64,000 bases of DNA from Evansella vedderi (GCF_030813435.1 NZ_JAUSUG010000006.1:62001-126000); one strand, 5' to 3'. Positions 35,761-44,506 are shown, numbered from the stretch's first letter. Translations and numbers: made by a program. Notes: generated by a model not told the origin, from the sequence alone.

Positions 35761-36498
35761 ATGAAGAAAGAGGCCAAAAATAAACCGAAGAGTTGGTTTA
35801 AAAATGTTTTATCTAATCAACATCAGATTCATCAAAGTAATGTAGAGGAGCCAGCAACACAGGAAATAATGGAAGAACAGATGAGTATTGAGGATAACCC
35901 AAAGACTTCTGATTCACCTAGTAATAAGCAATTATTCACAAAGGACAATCAAGACAAAGTTTCGTTAGATTTAATCGTTTCTTTAGAAAATTTGTTAAAT
36001 GACCGGCAATTAGTTCTTTATAATAATAAAGACCTTGAGAGCCAGTTAAATACAGCGAATGAAACGATTAGTCGTTTAAAGCACGACTTAAACAAAAAAG
36101 AGTTGCTTTTGGAGGATAAAAATCAAGAAATAAGTTTGTTAGAAAGTAATATTACGAACAAACAAATGAGTTATGATCAGCTTCTTGAAGATTATAAAGA
36201 CTATCAATATACTACCAAAAATGAGTACGAAAAGATTTCCAATCAACTAGAAAAAGAGACTAATAAATATATTAAACTCAATGAAGAGTCGAAGAACAGT
36301 CAATATGAAAGTTTACTAAAAATAAAAGACCTTGAAGAAAAGGTTAGGAATTTAGAAATAGAAAATCAGGAGTACACAGAACAATATCAAAAAGTTCTTG
36401 ATGAAAAGGATGATTTAATGCGGACGATTAATGATTTTACAGAGAGAATGGCTATGTCTTTTTCACCAAAATCATCCACATCTGCACAATCGGAATAA
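35761..36498 (+). CDS. Long coiled-coil protein under c-di-GMP riboswitch
   Basis: A 245-residue soluble protein: a basic N-terminus (KKEAKNKPKSWFKNVL), a disordered acidic stretch to about residue 65, then an almost continuous coiled coil from about 75 to 225 (NDRQLVLYNNKDLESQLNTA, LEEKVRNLEIENQEYTEQYQ), and a Ser-rich tail. It has no known domain or signal peptide. ATG 35761 lies after GGGGGATCAAAGG. It is first in an operon with the membrane-bound polysaccharide deacetylase (48 bases apart) and may act as a cytoplasmic scaffold or regulator for it, which is inference from context only. Confidence 0.75.
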   Translation: MKKEAKNKPKSWFKNVLSNQHQIHQSNVEEPATQEIMEEQMSIEDNPKTSDSPSNKQLFTKDNQDKVSLDLIVSLENLLNDRQLVLYNNKDLESQLNTANETISRLKHDLNKKELLLEDKNQEISLLESNITNKQMSYDQLLEDYKDYQYTTKNEYEKISNQLEKETNKYIKLNEESKNSQYESLLKIKDLEEKVRNLEIENQEYTEQYQKVLDEKDDLMRTINDFTERMAMSFSPKSSTSAQSE

Positions 36499-36546
36499 AT
36501 TGATGGGTGGACCTATTCATGAAAAGAGAAAGGGGACAACCATTTA

Positions 36547-37767
36547 ATGTCATTACATCATATAAAACTACTTGAATTGTTATCTGTACATAGAATGGCT
36601 GAAAAATCATTTTTAAAAATTAAATTTTCATTTGGACAAGAAATGGAGTTATTTTGGGAAATTGATCAGGATACCGCTACTCATTTAATGGAATTAACGG
36701 AGTACCACGGACAATCTAAATATAGGTTATCCTTTCATAGCTCTTGGGATCCAATAAAAAAACAAAACACAAGCATTATAACTAGAACCTTTAAAGATCA
36801 TAGTAAGAAAATTTATTTTTCTTGCTCGAGGGAGTATTTAAATCAATTAAACGCAATAAAAGATATCCAACAATTAAGTGAATATAATGATCTAAGCTTT
36901 TTAACTAAAGAACTTCCAATGGATGAACAGGAACTGCAAGAGCAAGAAGTGTTGAAGTCCAAAGATCGCAATGGTAGTTATACTTGGAGAGTTCTAACCG
37001 TAGTGTGTTTAGCTATTTTTCTATTAGGGTATTCAGGATATGATTATGTTAACAAAACTGTTTCTGGTGAGGACTTTCATGTAATTACTGGATTTACAGG
37101 GAAGGAAACTGTTTTAAGTCAAAAAGACTTTCATTCCATTAGTAGAGACCTATCTATAGATCCTCATTTGGAGCACACCCTACCTTATTTAGAACTAAAT
37201 GAGCTATTAACATTTAGCATTCCTGAAGGAAATGTTGCTATTACATTTGATGATGGCCCTTCTTTATATACAAAAGAGATTACAGACATATTATTGGAAT
37301 ATCAGGTTGGGGGTACATTTTTCTTTGTTGGAAGTAATGTAAAGAAATATCCTGAAAATGTTCGATACGTTCATTCAAACGGTTATTCCATTGGAAGTCA
37401 TTCAAACAATCATATCAATATGAAACCTCTCTCTAACGAAGATCAAGAAAATGAACTACTAATAGCAAATCAAACGATTCAAGAAATTACTCTTGAGCCA
37501 GTAGATCTCTTTCGTCCCCCTTTTGGAGCCTATGATGAAAGAATGCTAGAACTAATGACTCAATTTAATAATAAGATGGTACTGTGGAATATCGACCCGG
37601 AAGATTGGAGAACCCATAATCCCAAGGATATTTACAACCATATACGTCAATCCGATGTATCTGGTTCTATTATTCTTCTTCATGAGACTCAGGCTGTTGT
37701 TGATGCTCTACCAAAAATAATTGAATATTTGCAAGAAGAGGGATTACAAATGGTGAATCTACGATAA
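36547..37767 (+). CDS. Membrane-anchored polysaccharide deacetylase (NodB domain)
   Basis: A 406-residue protein. Residues 1-140 are a cytoplasmic domain without a recognised family, about 147-166 a membrane span (VLTVVCLAIFLLGYSGYDYV), and about 228-406 a carbohydrate esterase 4/NodB domain: TFDDGP 233-238, metal ligands Asp 236, His 285 and His 289 (SHSNNH), RPPFGAYD 323-330 and LLHET with His 379. The catalytic set is complete. The family removes N-acetyl groups from peptidoglycan or poly-N-acetylglucosamine outside the cell. Co-transcription behind a c-di-GMP riboswitch favours a biofilm or envelope-modification role. AAAGGGGACA precedes the ATG. Confidence 0.88.
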   Translation: MSLHHIKLLELLSVHRMAEKSFLKIKFSFGQEMELFWEIDQDTATHLMELTEYHGQSKYRLSFHSSWDPIKKQNTSIITRTFKDHSKKIYFSCSREYLNQLNAIKDIQQLSEYNDLSFLTKELPMDEQELQEQEVLKSKDRNGSYTWRVLTVVCLAIFLLGYSGYDYVNKTVSGEDFHVITGFTGKETVLSQKDFHSISRDLSIDPHLEHTLPYLELNELLTFSIPEGNVAITFDDGPSLYTKEITDILLEYQVGGTFFFVGSNVKKYPENVRYVHSNGYSIGSHSNNHINMKPLSNEDQENELLIANQTIQEITLEPVDLFRPPFGAYDERMLELMTQFNNKMVLWNIDPEDWRTHNPKDIYNHIRQSDVSGSIILLHETQAVVDALPKIIEYLQEEGLQMVNLR

Positions 37768-37830
37768 TAGTAAACGTATTGAAAGTTAGGTCCCTAGACT
37801 GGGCTTTAAGATCGAACGTTTACAAGAGCT
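37764..37830 (+). repeat. Decayed copy of the c-di-GMP aptamer
   Basis: AATAG-AAACGTATTGAAA and AGGTC repeat the 5' half of the aptamer at 35545 almost exactly, and GGGCTTTAAG resembles its GGGCTAAAG. The CCGGGTTACCG end is missing. It overlaps the deacetylase stop codon region. It is probably a non-functional duplicate. Confidence 0.45.
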
Positions 37831-37875
37831 TTAGAGCATAAAATAGAATGGCCGAATTCAAATTAGATGGAGTAT

Positions 37876-38511
37876 TTATATTACCTCTTCCTCCAAATAC
37901 TCCACACCTATTTTTTCTATTGAAACTTGTCCGTTTGTAAGGTTGGTGATCCATTCTTCGAAGGTTTCTTCTTCTCCAACAGTAACGTATAGTTCGATGC
38001 TAACCTTTTCTAAATACTCCATCTCCTTGATGCGGTATGGAGAGGAGTGGATGGCGTTCTCGATTTTTCCGAGGAAGTGGTAGTCCAACGTCACTTTATA
38101 AATTTGCGCCAGCTTCCGTTCTACCACACCGGTTGCTTTGATGCCTTCCGATGTGGAAGAGCTGTATGCACGAATTAAGCCGCCGGCACCAAGCTTGATC
38201 CCGCCGAAATAGCGGGTAACTACCACTACCGTATCCTTCAACTGACGCTGCTTTAGCACCTCAAGAATCGGTACCCCCGCTGTCCCCGATGGTTCACCGT
38301 CATCATTAGCCTTCTGAATTTGGTCATTTTCCCCAATCATATAGGCGGAGCAGTTGTGGTTCGCATTCCAATGCTCCTTCTTTATTTTTTCTATAAAAGC
38401 TTGGGCCTCTTCTTCCGTCGTAACCCGGTTAACATAAGCAATAAAACGAGAACGCTGAATGGAAATTTCGTGTTCACCATAACCCTTTACAGTATAATAA
38501 GATGTAAGCAT
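37876..38511 (-). CDS. yvyE: YvyE/YigZ (IMPACT, UPF0029) family protein
   Basis: A 211-residue protein of normal length. Family motifs: SRFIAYVNRVTTEEEAQAFI, HWNANHNCSAYMIG, DDGEPSGTAGVPILEVL and VVVVTRYFGGIKLGAGGLIR. A C-terminal DUF1949-like domain follows. Homologues interact with translation factors or ribosomes, and the precise role in Bacillus is unsettled. In B. subtilis it also lies beside degS, on the opposite strand. ATG 38511 is preceded by GGAGAG on the minus strand. Confidence 0.93.
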   Translation of the reverse strand: MLTSYYTVKGYGEHEISIQRSRFIAYVNRVTTEEEAQAFIEKIKKEHWNANHNCSAYMIGENDQIQKANDDGEPSGTAGVPILEVLKQRQLKDTVVVVTRYFGGIKLGAGGLIRAYSSSTSEGIKATGVVERKLAQIYKVTLDYHFLGKIENAIHSSPYRIKEMEYLEKVSIELYVTVGEEETFEEWITNLTNGQVSIEKIGVEYLEEEVI

Positions 38512-38569
38512 AATAATCTCTCCTTCAATGGGGAAAAACGCTTTTTAGCTATGTTAAATTAGAGATAAT

Positions 38570-38618
38570 GTTGATTGAAGCGCAAGGCACGAGACTCCTG
38601 CGGGAAAAGCAACGGCTT
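38570..38618. repeat. Fragment of a family A element
   Basis: GTTGATTGAAGCGCAAGGCACGAGACTCCTGCGGG matches the left end of the family A copy at 23166 and breaks off after GCAACGGC. Confidence 0.5.
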
Positions 38619-38664
38619 ATAAAATTCAAAAAATCCCGTCAGTAACTTGTGTTTTTAGGTTATG

Positions 38665-38834
38665 ATGGAATAGGAAAAGTGTCAAGTTCACTGGCCATTT
38701 TCTGAAGATCAATTTAAACTATTACATTCTATTAACTATAGGATAAAAATATTTTCAAGTTTACCCCCACATAATGGGGCATGTTGTCGATATTTATAGT
38801 TAATAGGATTTCTCATTGACACTGTCTATTCCAT
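38665..38834. repeat. 170-bp nested palindromic element upstream of degS
   Basis: Outer arms ATGGAATAG-AAAGTGTCAA and ATTGACACT-CTATTCCAT; inner arms TTCTATTAACTATA and TATAGTTAATAGGA; innermost CCCC/GGGG around ACATAAT. It has no coding capacity. It may be a small non-autonomous element or a structured leader, and lies about 150 bases before the degS start. Confidence 0.65.
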
Positions 38835-38983
38835 TTTTTCACCAATAAAAGGGTCTGAAAAAAGGAAAATAGAAGGAAAAAGTTGTCGTTTATGTCGAAT
38901 ATGTTAATATTCTGGACAAGCTTCGGAAGAATAACATCAGAAGACAATTCTGTCATTTTGTTTAGGGGAAAGAGAGGAAGTCA

Positions 38984-40129
38984 ATGGCTGCGAAAAATCC
39001 TATTGAAAATATATTAGAGAGAATGATGGATGCGGTAGGGGACAGCCGTGAAAAGATTTTTGAAATCGGAGAAGAGTCCCGTTCTGAATACACCCAACTA
39101 AAGTCAGAGCTTGATAATATTCAATCTAATGTGATTACGATAATTGAAAAAAATGAAAAAATGGAAATACACTCCCGTTTTGCTAGAAATCGATTGGCGG
39201 AGGTTAGTAAGCACTTTGCTAATTATACAGATGAAGAGGTCCGTCGGGCTTATGAACAAGCGAACGATTATCAAATTCAGCTGGCTGTTTTGCGTCAAGA
39301 AGAGAAGCAGCTTCGAGAACGCCGTGATCAAATTGAGCGCAGGCTCGTGAGATTGAAGGAAACGGTGGAGAGGGCAGATAATCTGGTAAGCCAGATTAAT
39401 GTAGTAATTAATTACTTAACTGGAGATTTGAAGCAGGTTACGGCCATGGTTGCCGATGCTGTGGAGATGCAAAAGTTCGGCTTGAAGATTATTGAAGCTC
39501 AAGAGGAGGAGAGAAAGCGGCTCTCCCGTGAAATACATGATGGACCAGCGCAAATGATGGCGAATGTGGCCTTGAGGTCTGAGCTTGTGGAAAGAGTTTA
39601 TGCGGAAAAGGGAGTCGAGGAGGCCATGCAGGAAATTCGTGATTTAAGGTGCATGGTAAAGGATTCCTTAGCGGAAGTTCGCCGAATTATTTATGACTTA
39701 CGACCAATGGCCCTGGACGATTTAGGCCTGATTCCAACGTTAGAAAAATACTTACGCCATGTTCAAGAGCGGATGGACGCTACCATTATTTTCCGTAATT
39801 TTGGAAAGGATATTCGTTTACCGACAGAAATGGAGATTGCCCTCTTTCGATTCGTTCAGGAAGCGGTGCAAAATGCAAATAAGCATGCGGAGGCAACGGA
39901 GATCCTTGTAAAGGTTGAATTGAAGCCGACTAGAGCAGTGGCAGTCATTAAGGATAATGGAAAAGGCTTTAACCCGAATGTGAAAAAGGAAGGCTCCTTC
40001 GGTATTTTAGGAATGCGCGAAAGGGTAAATATGCTTGATGGCCATTTAAGCATCGATTCCAAGCCGGGAGCTGGTACTCTAATCATGGTTCAAATTCCAG
40101 TTGATGGATCAAAAGTAGGTAAAAAGTAA
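38984..40129 (+). CDS. degS: Sensor histidine kinase DegS
   Basis: A 381-residue cytoplasmic kinase with no membrane segment. The N-terminal two thirds are a sensor coiled coil (DEVRRAYEQANDYQIQLAVL region). HisKA_3 has the phosphorylated His 185 in RLSREIHDGPAQMM. The HATPase domain has an N-box (FVQEAVQNANKHAEAT) and a G-box (IKDNGKGFNP, GILGMRERVNML). It phosphorylates DegU and controls exoenzymes, motility and competence. GAGAGGAAG precedes the ATG. degU follows after 121 bases. Confidence 0.96.
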   Translation: MAAKNPIENILERMMDAVGDSREKIFEIGEESRSEYTQLKSELDNIQSNVITIIEKNEKMEIHSRFARNRLAEVSKHFANYTDEEVRRAYEQANDYQIQLAVLRQEEKQLRERRDQIERRLVRLKETVERADNLVSQINVVINYLTGDLKQVTAMVADAVEMQKFGLKIIEAQEEERKRLSREIHDGPAQMMANVALRSELVERVYAEKGVEEAMQEIRDLRCMVKDSLAEVRRIIYDLRPMALDDLGLIPTLEKYLRHVQERMDATIIFRNFGKDIRLPTEMEIALFRFVQEAVQNANKHAEATEILVKVELKPTRAVAVIKDNGKGFNPNVKKEGSFGILGMRERVNMLDGHLSIDSKPGAGTLIMVQIPVDGSKVGKK

Positions 40130-40250
40130 CATGTTTATAGCTAGTTTTGGCATGTTCAGTAAATGAGTTTTTTAAACGATAATATTAAATAAGAATGATT
40201 GATCTGGATAAATTTATTTTTACAGGGATTTATTAGAGGAGGAAAGGTTT

Positions 40251-40952
40251 ATGATGGATAGAGAGCGACGTATAAAAATAGTCTTAGTGGATGACCATCA
40301 GCTATTCCGTGAAGGGGTAAAACGTATTCTTGCCATGGAGCCATCTTTTGATGTTGTAGCAGAAGGCAGCGACGGGGAAGTAGTTTTGGATCTGGTAAGA
40401 GAACATCAGCCCGATGTAGTCTTAATGGACATTAATATGCCTAACGTAAACGGTGTCGAAGCAACGAAGCAGCTAGTGGAAACATTCCCGGATGTGAAAG
40501 TACTAATCTTGTCTATCCATGATGATGAGACGTATGTTACCCATGTTTTAAAAACAGGGGCATCAGGATACTTATTGAAGGAAATGGACACAGAAGCACT
40601 CATCGAAGCGGTGAAGGTAGTTGGACAAGGTGGTGCTTATATTCATCCGAAGGTAACCCATAATTTAATTAACGAGTACCGACGTTTAGCAAGTGATGAC
40701 AGAATAGACTCGGAAATTGGTTTCCGTGAAGTGGAATATCGCCGCCCATTGCATCTCCTAACCCGCCGCGAGTGTGAGGTGCTGCAGCTCATGACAGACG
40801 GTAAGAGTAACCGCGCCATCGGCGAAGCCCTTTATATTAGCGAAAAAACAGTAAAGAATCACGTAAGTAATATTCTTCAAAAAATGAATATGAACGACCG
40901 CACACAGGCTGTAGTGGAAGCCATCCGCAACGGCTGGGTGAAGGTGAACTAG
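40251..40952 (+). CDS. degU: Response regulator DegU
   Basis: A 233-residue NarL/FixJ-type regulator. The receiver domain has an acidic pocket in LVDDHQLF, phospho-acceptor Asp 60 in VVLMDINMP, and Lys in GYLLKEMD. The LuxR-type HTH runs from about residue 165 ([40 protein letters not shown]). It ends in a family B hairpin that can serve as terminator. In B. subtilis DegU controls exoproteases, flagellar and competence genes. GAGGAGGAAAGG precedes the ATG. Confidence 0.96.
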   Translation: MMDRERRIKIVLVDDHQLFREGVKRILAMEPSFDVVAEGSDGEVVLDLVREHQPDVVLMDINMPNVNGVEATKQLVETFPDVKVLILSIHDDETYVTHVLKTGASGYLLKEMDTEALIEAVKVVGQGGAYIHPKVTHNLINEYRRLASDDRIDSEIGFREVEYRRPLHLLTRRECEVLQLMTDGKSNRAIGEALYISEKTVKNHVSNILQKMNMNDRTQAVVEAIRNGWVKVN

Positions 40953-40967
40953 AATACTAAATTAATA

Positions 40968-41095
40968 GAGGCTGTTCGAAAGGGTTTGAGATTTGAGTCC
41001 TTTCGAACAGCCTTTTTATATTAGAGAAAGATCGGTCTTTAAGCTTTTTGTATCAGACTCGAAGCGATGTGCGGAGTCGCTGCTTTTCAACTCAC
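40968..41095. repeat. Family B element; head hairpin acts as degU terminator
   Basis: Head hairpin GAGGCTGTTCGAAAGG / CCTTTCGAACAGCC with a TTTTTATA tail at 40968-41019, followed by GACTCGAAGCGATGTGCGG and AGTCGCTGC as in the other copies. The inner hairpin is reduced or lost. Confidence 0.7.
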
Positions 41096-41211
41096 TTTTA
41101 AAAAATAGTTGGAGAATGTTGAAATGAAGTGGGAAGTTGGTAGAGAGCGGCTTCCTTTTTTGTATTTATAGGTAAATTTTATTTGTCGAAAGTTGATGGA
41201 TTTTATCGAAT

Positions 41212-41324
41212 CGCACATAGGGAGCGGATAATCGCACATAGAAGCTGAATAATCGCACATAGAACTTTGAAAATCGCACATAGAACTTTGAAAATCGCAC
41301 ATACAACCTGCAAAACCGCACATA
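41212..41324. repeat. Six CGCACATA sites at an exact 21-bp period
   Basis: CGCACATA begins at 41212, 41233, 41254, 41275, 41296 and 41317. The spacer sequence drifts (GGAGCGGATAAT, GAAGCTGAATAAT, GAACTTTGAAAAT twice). It lies in the degU-comFA gap. The strict two-turn spacing would place all sites on one DNA face. It is too regular and short for CRISPR and has no coding support. Confidence 0.8.
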
Positions 41325-41495
41325 GAAGCCCCGCAGCATCAGAATCCGACACAAAATGTTCAAACTTTCCCTCTAGATGAAAGAGGTTTCCACCTATAAA
41401 CCTCGAATTCTATTGAACATGAAAAGATTTAGTTAGTTATTTTCATTAACCCCCTCTTTTTACCCCAATAAAATATTTGAATAGGAGTGTTCCCC

Positions 41496-43193
41496 ATGCG
41501 TTTTTACCCTATAAAGATGAAGGCAATTATCCACTCAGCAAATAGCGGCAACAATCAGTTTTTTCCACACATAACAGAGAAGGCGAAAGAGGAGGATTCC
41601 TGGTTGCTGCCGGAATTTCCACCTTATGAGATGGAGAAGAAGCTGTTAAATGATCCACCACCTTTAAACCACGATGACTCCCTTTTAGCACCCTTCCTGC
41701 AGACGACTCCGAAACCGATTATCCGATTGCACGACACCAACTGGTACTTTCCGCCTCCAAACGAACAATTCACGCCGAATCCCAACATGGAAACTTACCT
41801 AAAAAACCGCAGATTACTGATAGATGAGCTGCCCTTTTCTCACGGGGAGATTCATCAGCATGTAGCTCACGGTTGGGCAGCTTATGAACCGGGAATTACT
41901 CCCCGCGGTCGGGGGCACCACTGCAATCGGTGTGGCAACACGGATCCCTCCTTATTTGCCAACTTCCAATGCTTTCGCTGTAAGGACGACTGTGTGTATT
42001 GCCGCAGCTGCCTGATGATGGGCAAAGTCACTGGCTGCAGTCCTCTAGTTACCTGGAAAGGAGTTTCGGGAAAAATTTTTTCTGAAACGAAGAAGCATGT
42101 AATGGCGTGGGACGGGACCCTTTCCTTATTTCAACAGAAGGCATCTGACAAGCTGTGTACGTGCATTTCAAATTTTTTACAAGGGAAAAACGAGAGGGAT
42201 CACTTCCTTATCTGGGCTTGCTGCGGGTCTGGAAAAACGGAGATGCTTTTTCACGGCATTAAGTTAGCCCTGAACAGTGGGGTGAAGGTGCTTATTGCTA
42301 CGCCGCGGACGGACGTGGTGCTTGAGTTGGAACCCCGGTTTAAACAGGCCTTTCCTGACACGGTTATTCATGCTTTTTACGGCGGAGCGAAGGAGCGTTT
42401 TGCCCAAGGGGAGCTTGTCATTAGTACGACGCATCAGCTCCTCCGTTTTCACCGGGCCTTTGATTTGGTGATTATTGATGAGGTCGATGCCTTTCCTTAT
42501 ACGGCAGATAAAAAGCTCCGCTATGCCGTTTCACAAGCGAGGCGGGAGCGGGCCCTTACCGTTTTCGTCACAGCTACCCCAGATGACACGATGAAAAGGG
42601 AGGCGGAGAAGGGGTTGATGGAGTGTGCCAAGGTTGCTCGACGCTATCACCGTCATCCCCTCCCTGAACCGGCGCTTCATTGGATAGGGCAGTGGAAGAA
42701 GGGGTTAGGAAGGAGGCGACTTCCTTCTAAAGTGGTGGCGTTTGTGAAAAAGCATTTGCAGGGAAATAAACAAATTTTCTTATTTGTCCCGAGTGTGAGG
42801 GTCATGGAGGAAGTGGAAGCTAGTTTGAAAAAGGTGGTTGATGTAACGGTGGGGGCGGTCCATTCGGCCGATGAAGAGCGGAGGGAAAAGGTAATGGCCT
42901 TTCGAAAGGGTGAAATTCGAGTCCTTGTAACCACGACTATTTTGGAGCGCGGAGTAACCGTAAAGGGAGTTCAAGTGGGCGTGTTGGGAGCGGAGGACCG
43001 AATTTTTACGGAGTCCGCGTTGGTACAAATCGCCGGGAGGGCAGGTCGGAGTCCCGATGAGCCCACAGGAGAGGTTATTTATTTCCACCATGGGAAAACG
43101 AACGAAATGGTGAAGGCGTTGAAGCACATCAAACGAATGAATGCCCTCGGGGAAGAGGAGCTCCTGAAGGAAAAAAGGGGTGGTGGCAAGTGA
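41496..43193 (+). CDS. comFA: DNA import ATPase ComFA
   Basis: About 565 residues. A four-Cys zinc motif (CNRCG, CFRC, CVYCRSC) precedes a DEAD-box-like helicase core: Walker A ACCGSGKTEM, ATPRTDVVLEL, Walker B IIDEVDAFPY, VTATPDD, and the C-terminal lobe with ILERGVTVKGV and QIAGRAGR. It drives transformation DNA across the membrane. ATG 41496 with TAGGAG eight bases upstream is the start. The gene is GC-richer than the wall genes. comFC follows in the same reading frame. Confidence 0.94.
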   Translation: MRFYPIKMKAIIHSANSGNNQFFPHITEKAKEEDSWLLPEFPPYEMEKKLLNDPPPLNHDDSLLAPFLQTTPKPIIRLHDTNWYFPPPNEQFTPNPNMETYLKNRRLLIDELPFSHGEIHQHVAHGWAAYEPGITPRGRGHHCNRCGNTDPSLFANFQCFRCKDDCVYCRSCLMMGKVTGCSPLVTWKGVSGKIFSETKKHVMAWDGTLSLFQQKASDKLCTCISNFLQGKNERDHFLIWACCGSGKTEMLFHGIKLALNSGVKVLIATPRTDVVLELEPRFKQAFPDTVIHAFYGGAKERFAQGELVISTTHQLLRFHRAFDLVIIDEVDAFPYTADKKLRYAVSQARRERALTVFVTATPDDTMKREAEKGLMECAKVARRYHRHPLPEPALHWIGQWKKGLGRRRLPSKVVAFVKKHLQGNKQIFLFVPSVRVMEEVEASLKKVVDVTVGAVHSADEERREKVMAFRKGEIRVLVTTTILERGVTVKGVQVGVLGAEDRIFTESALVQIAGRAGRSPDEPTGEVIYFHHGKTNEMVKALKHIKRMNALGEEELLKEKRGGGK

Positions 43194-43202
43194 TGGCGGG
43201 AA

Positions 43203-43952
43203 ATGCTGCAGGGGTCAGAAAGGTGCTTATGGTGCCATGAGTATTTTGACGGCGAGATAGGCTGGAAATGGATGGTTGGTTTGTCTGGGCAAACAAAGCT
43301 TTGTCCCCTTTGTTCCGCACAGTTAAAGAAAATGGAGGAGATTAGTTGTGAAGAATGTGGGCGGCCAAATTTAGGGGCACCGGCGGAAGGGACGTGTCAC
43401 GATTGTGTACGGTGGAAGAAGGTGGCTCCATGGGATACAAAGGCGTTCCACCATCGAGCTCTCTATTACTACGATCCATTTATTCAGGAGGTTCTGACCG
43501 CCTTGAAATATCGTGGCGATGTGGCCCTGGGGGAGCTGTTTTCCCCTGACCTAAAGTCACTTGGGAAAAAAATCGGGTCCTTTGATTTTGTCACTTATAT
43601 TCCTTTAAAGGAAGGCCGCCATTGGGAAAGGGGATTTAACCAAGCAGAGGTGTTGGCTAGGAGCTTTGCGGCTAAACCGTTGGTGGAACGAGTGGGAGTG
43701 TCTAGTAACAAGCAAAGTAAGCGGACTCGGGAAGAGCGGATTTTAGCCATGAAAAACGCATTTGTGCTGTCTGTAGAGGGCCGGAAGGAGAATTATTCTG
43801 GGAAACGAATTTTGATTGTCGATGATATTTACACAACAGGTGCAACGCTGAGGAGTGCAGCTAGTCTATTTTATGAAGCCGGTGCGGAATTCGTGGCTGC
43901 CGTAACCGTTGCAAGAGCCGTAGGGAGTAAAGCGAGGAAGAAAATGAAATGA
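43203..43952 (+). CDS. comFC: Competence protein ComFC (phosphoribosyltransferase fold)
   Basis: A 249-residue protein. The N-terminal zinc-binding part has CLWCHEYF, CPLC, CEECGRPN and CHDC. The C-terminal phosphoribosyltransferase domain has YIPLKEGRHWERGFNQAEVL and ILIVDDIYTTGAT (PRPP loop). It is required for DNA uptake and partners ComFA. The start at ATG 43203 lies nine bases after the comFA stop and in the same frame. The binding site (GGTGG...GCGGGAA) is weak, so translation is probably coupled to comFA. comFB is missing between the two. Confidence 0.92.
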   Translation: MLQGSERCLWCHEYFDGEIGWKWMVGLSGQTKLCPLCSAQLKKMEEISCEECGRPNLGAPAEGTCHDCVRWKKVAPWDTKAFHHRALYYYDPFIQEVLTALKYRGDVALGELFSPDLKSLGKKIGSFDFVTYIPLKEGRHWERGFNQAEVLARSFAAKPLVERVGVSSNKQSKRTREERILAMKNAFVLSVEGRKENYSGKRILIVDDIYTTGATLRSAASLFYEAGAEFVAAVTVARAVGSKARKKMK

Positions 43953-43989
43953 TTTTGTTGGAAAAAATAGGTAGGTCATGATGCCAACT

Positions 43990-44470
43990 CTTCTTTCACA
44001 TTTAAACGTGTTCCTTTGAAACGCTAATTCTGGCTGTTCTTTGTTTTTCGCGCTTCAACCACCACTTTTGCCACGCGAGTTCTTTGTTACCTGTCGCTTT
44101 GGTTACAATAAGCACGTTTGAAACGCGAAATCCGGCAGTACCGCACCTTTCGCGTTACAACAAGAACGTTTGAAACGCGAAATCCGGTAGTACCGCACCT
44201 TTCGTGTTACAACAAGCACGTTTGAAACACGAAATCCAGTCGTTCCTCTCTTTCACGTTTCACATGGAGCCCGAAATGGAGAGGAAGCGGAGAGAAAGGT
44301 AACTATGAAGGCTTTATGGAGCCCGAAATGGAGAGGAAGCGGATAGAAAGGTAACTATGAAAGCTTTATGAAGCCCAAAATCAGATGGAAGCCACGACAA
44401 AGGTCACCATAAAGTGATTAGGAAGCCCAAAGCCTAGTGCAAGCAGCCAAAAAGGTCTTCATGATGGTAT
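43990..44470. repeat. Two adjoining tandem arrays, both with 52-bp period
   Basis: The first array has copies starting ACGTTTGAAACGCGAAATCC at 44114, 44166 and 44218 (52 apart), with decayed copies back to about 43990; each unit also has CGCACCTTTCGCGTTACAA. The second array has copies starting ATGGAGCCCGAAATGG at 44264, 44316 and 44368, then a diverged one near 44419; each unit has GAGGAAGCGGA and AAAGGTAACTATGAA. The unit sequences differ but the period is the same. There is no gene in this interval. Confidence 0.8.
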
Positions 44471-44506
44471 TCCCAACCAAAATTACCTTCCATTCCTTCA
44501 GAAACT

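Noticed and set aside
41087-41323. Minus-strand frame with repeated MCDFQSS-like units
   Set aside because: It is the translation of the 21-bp CGCACATA array (21 is a multiple of 3) and has no ribosome binding site.
41212-44470. CRISPR array candidates at the 21-bp and 52-bp repeats
   Set aside because: No repeat-spacer pattern: the units abut, the drifting parts are not unique spacers, and no cas genes are present.
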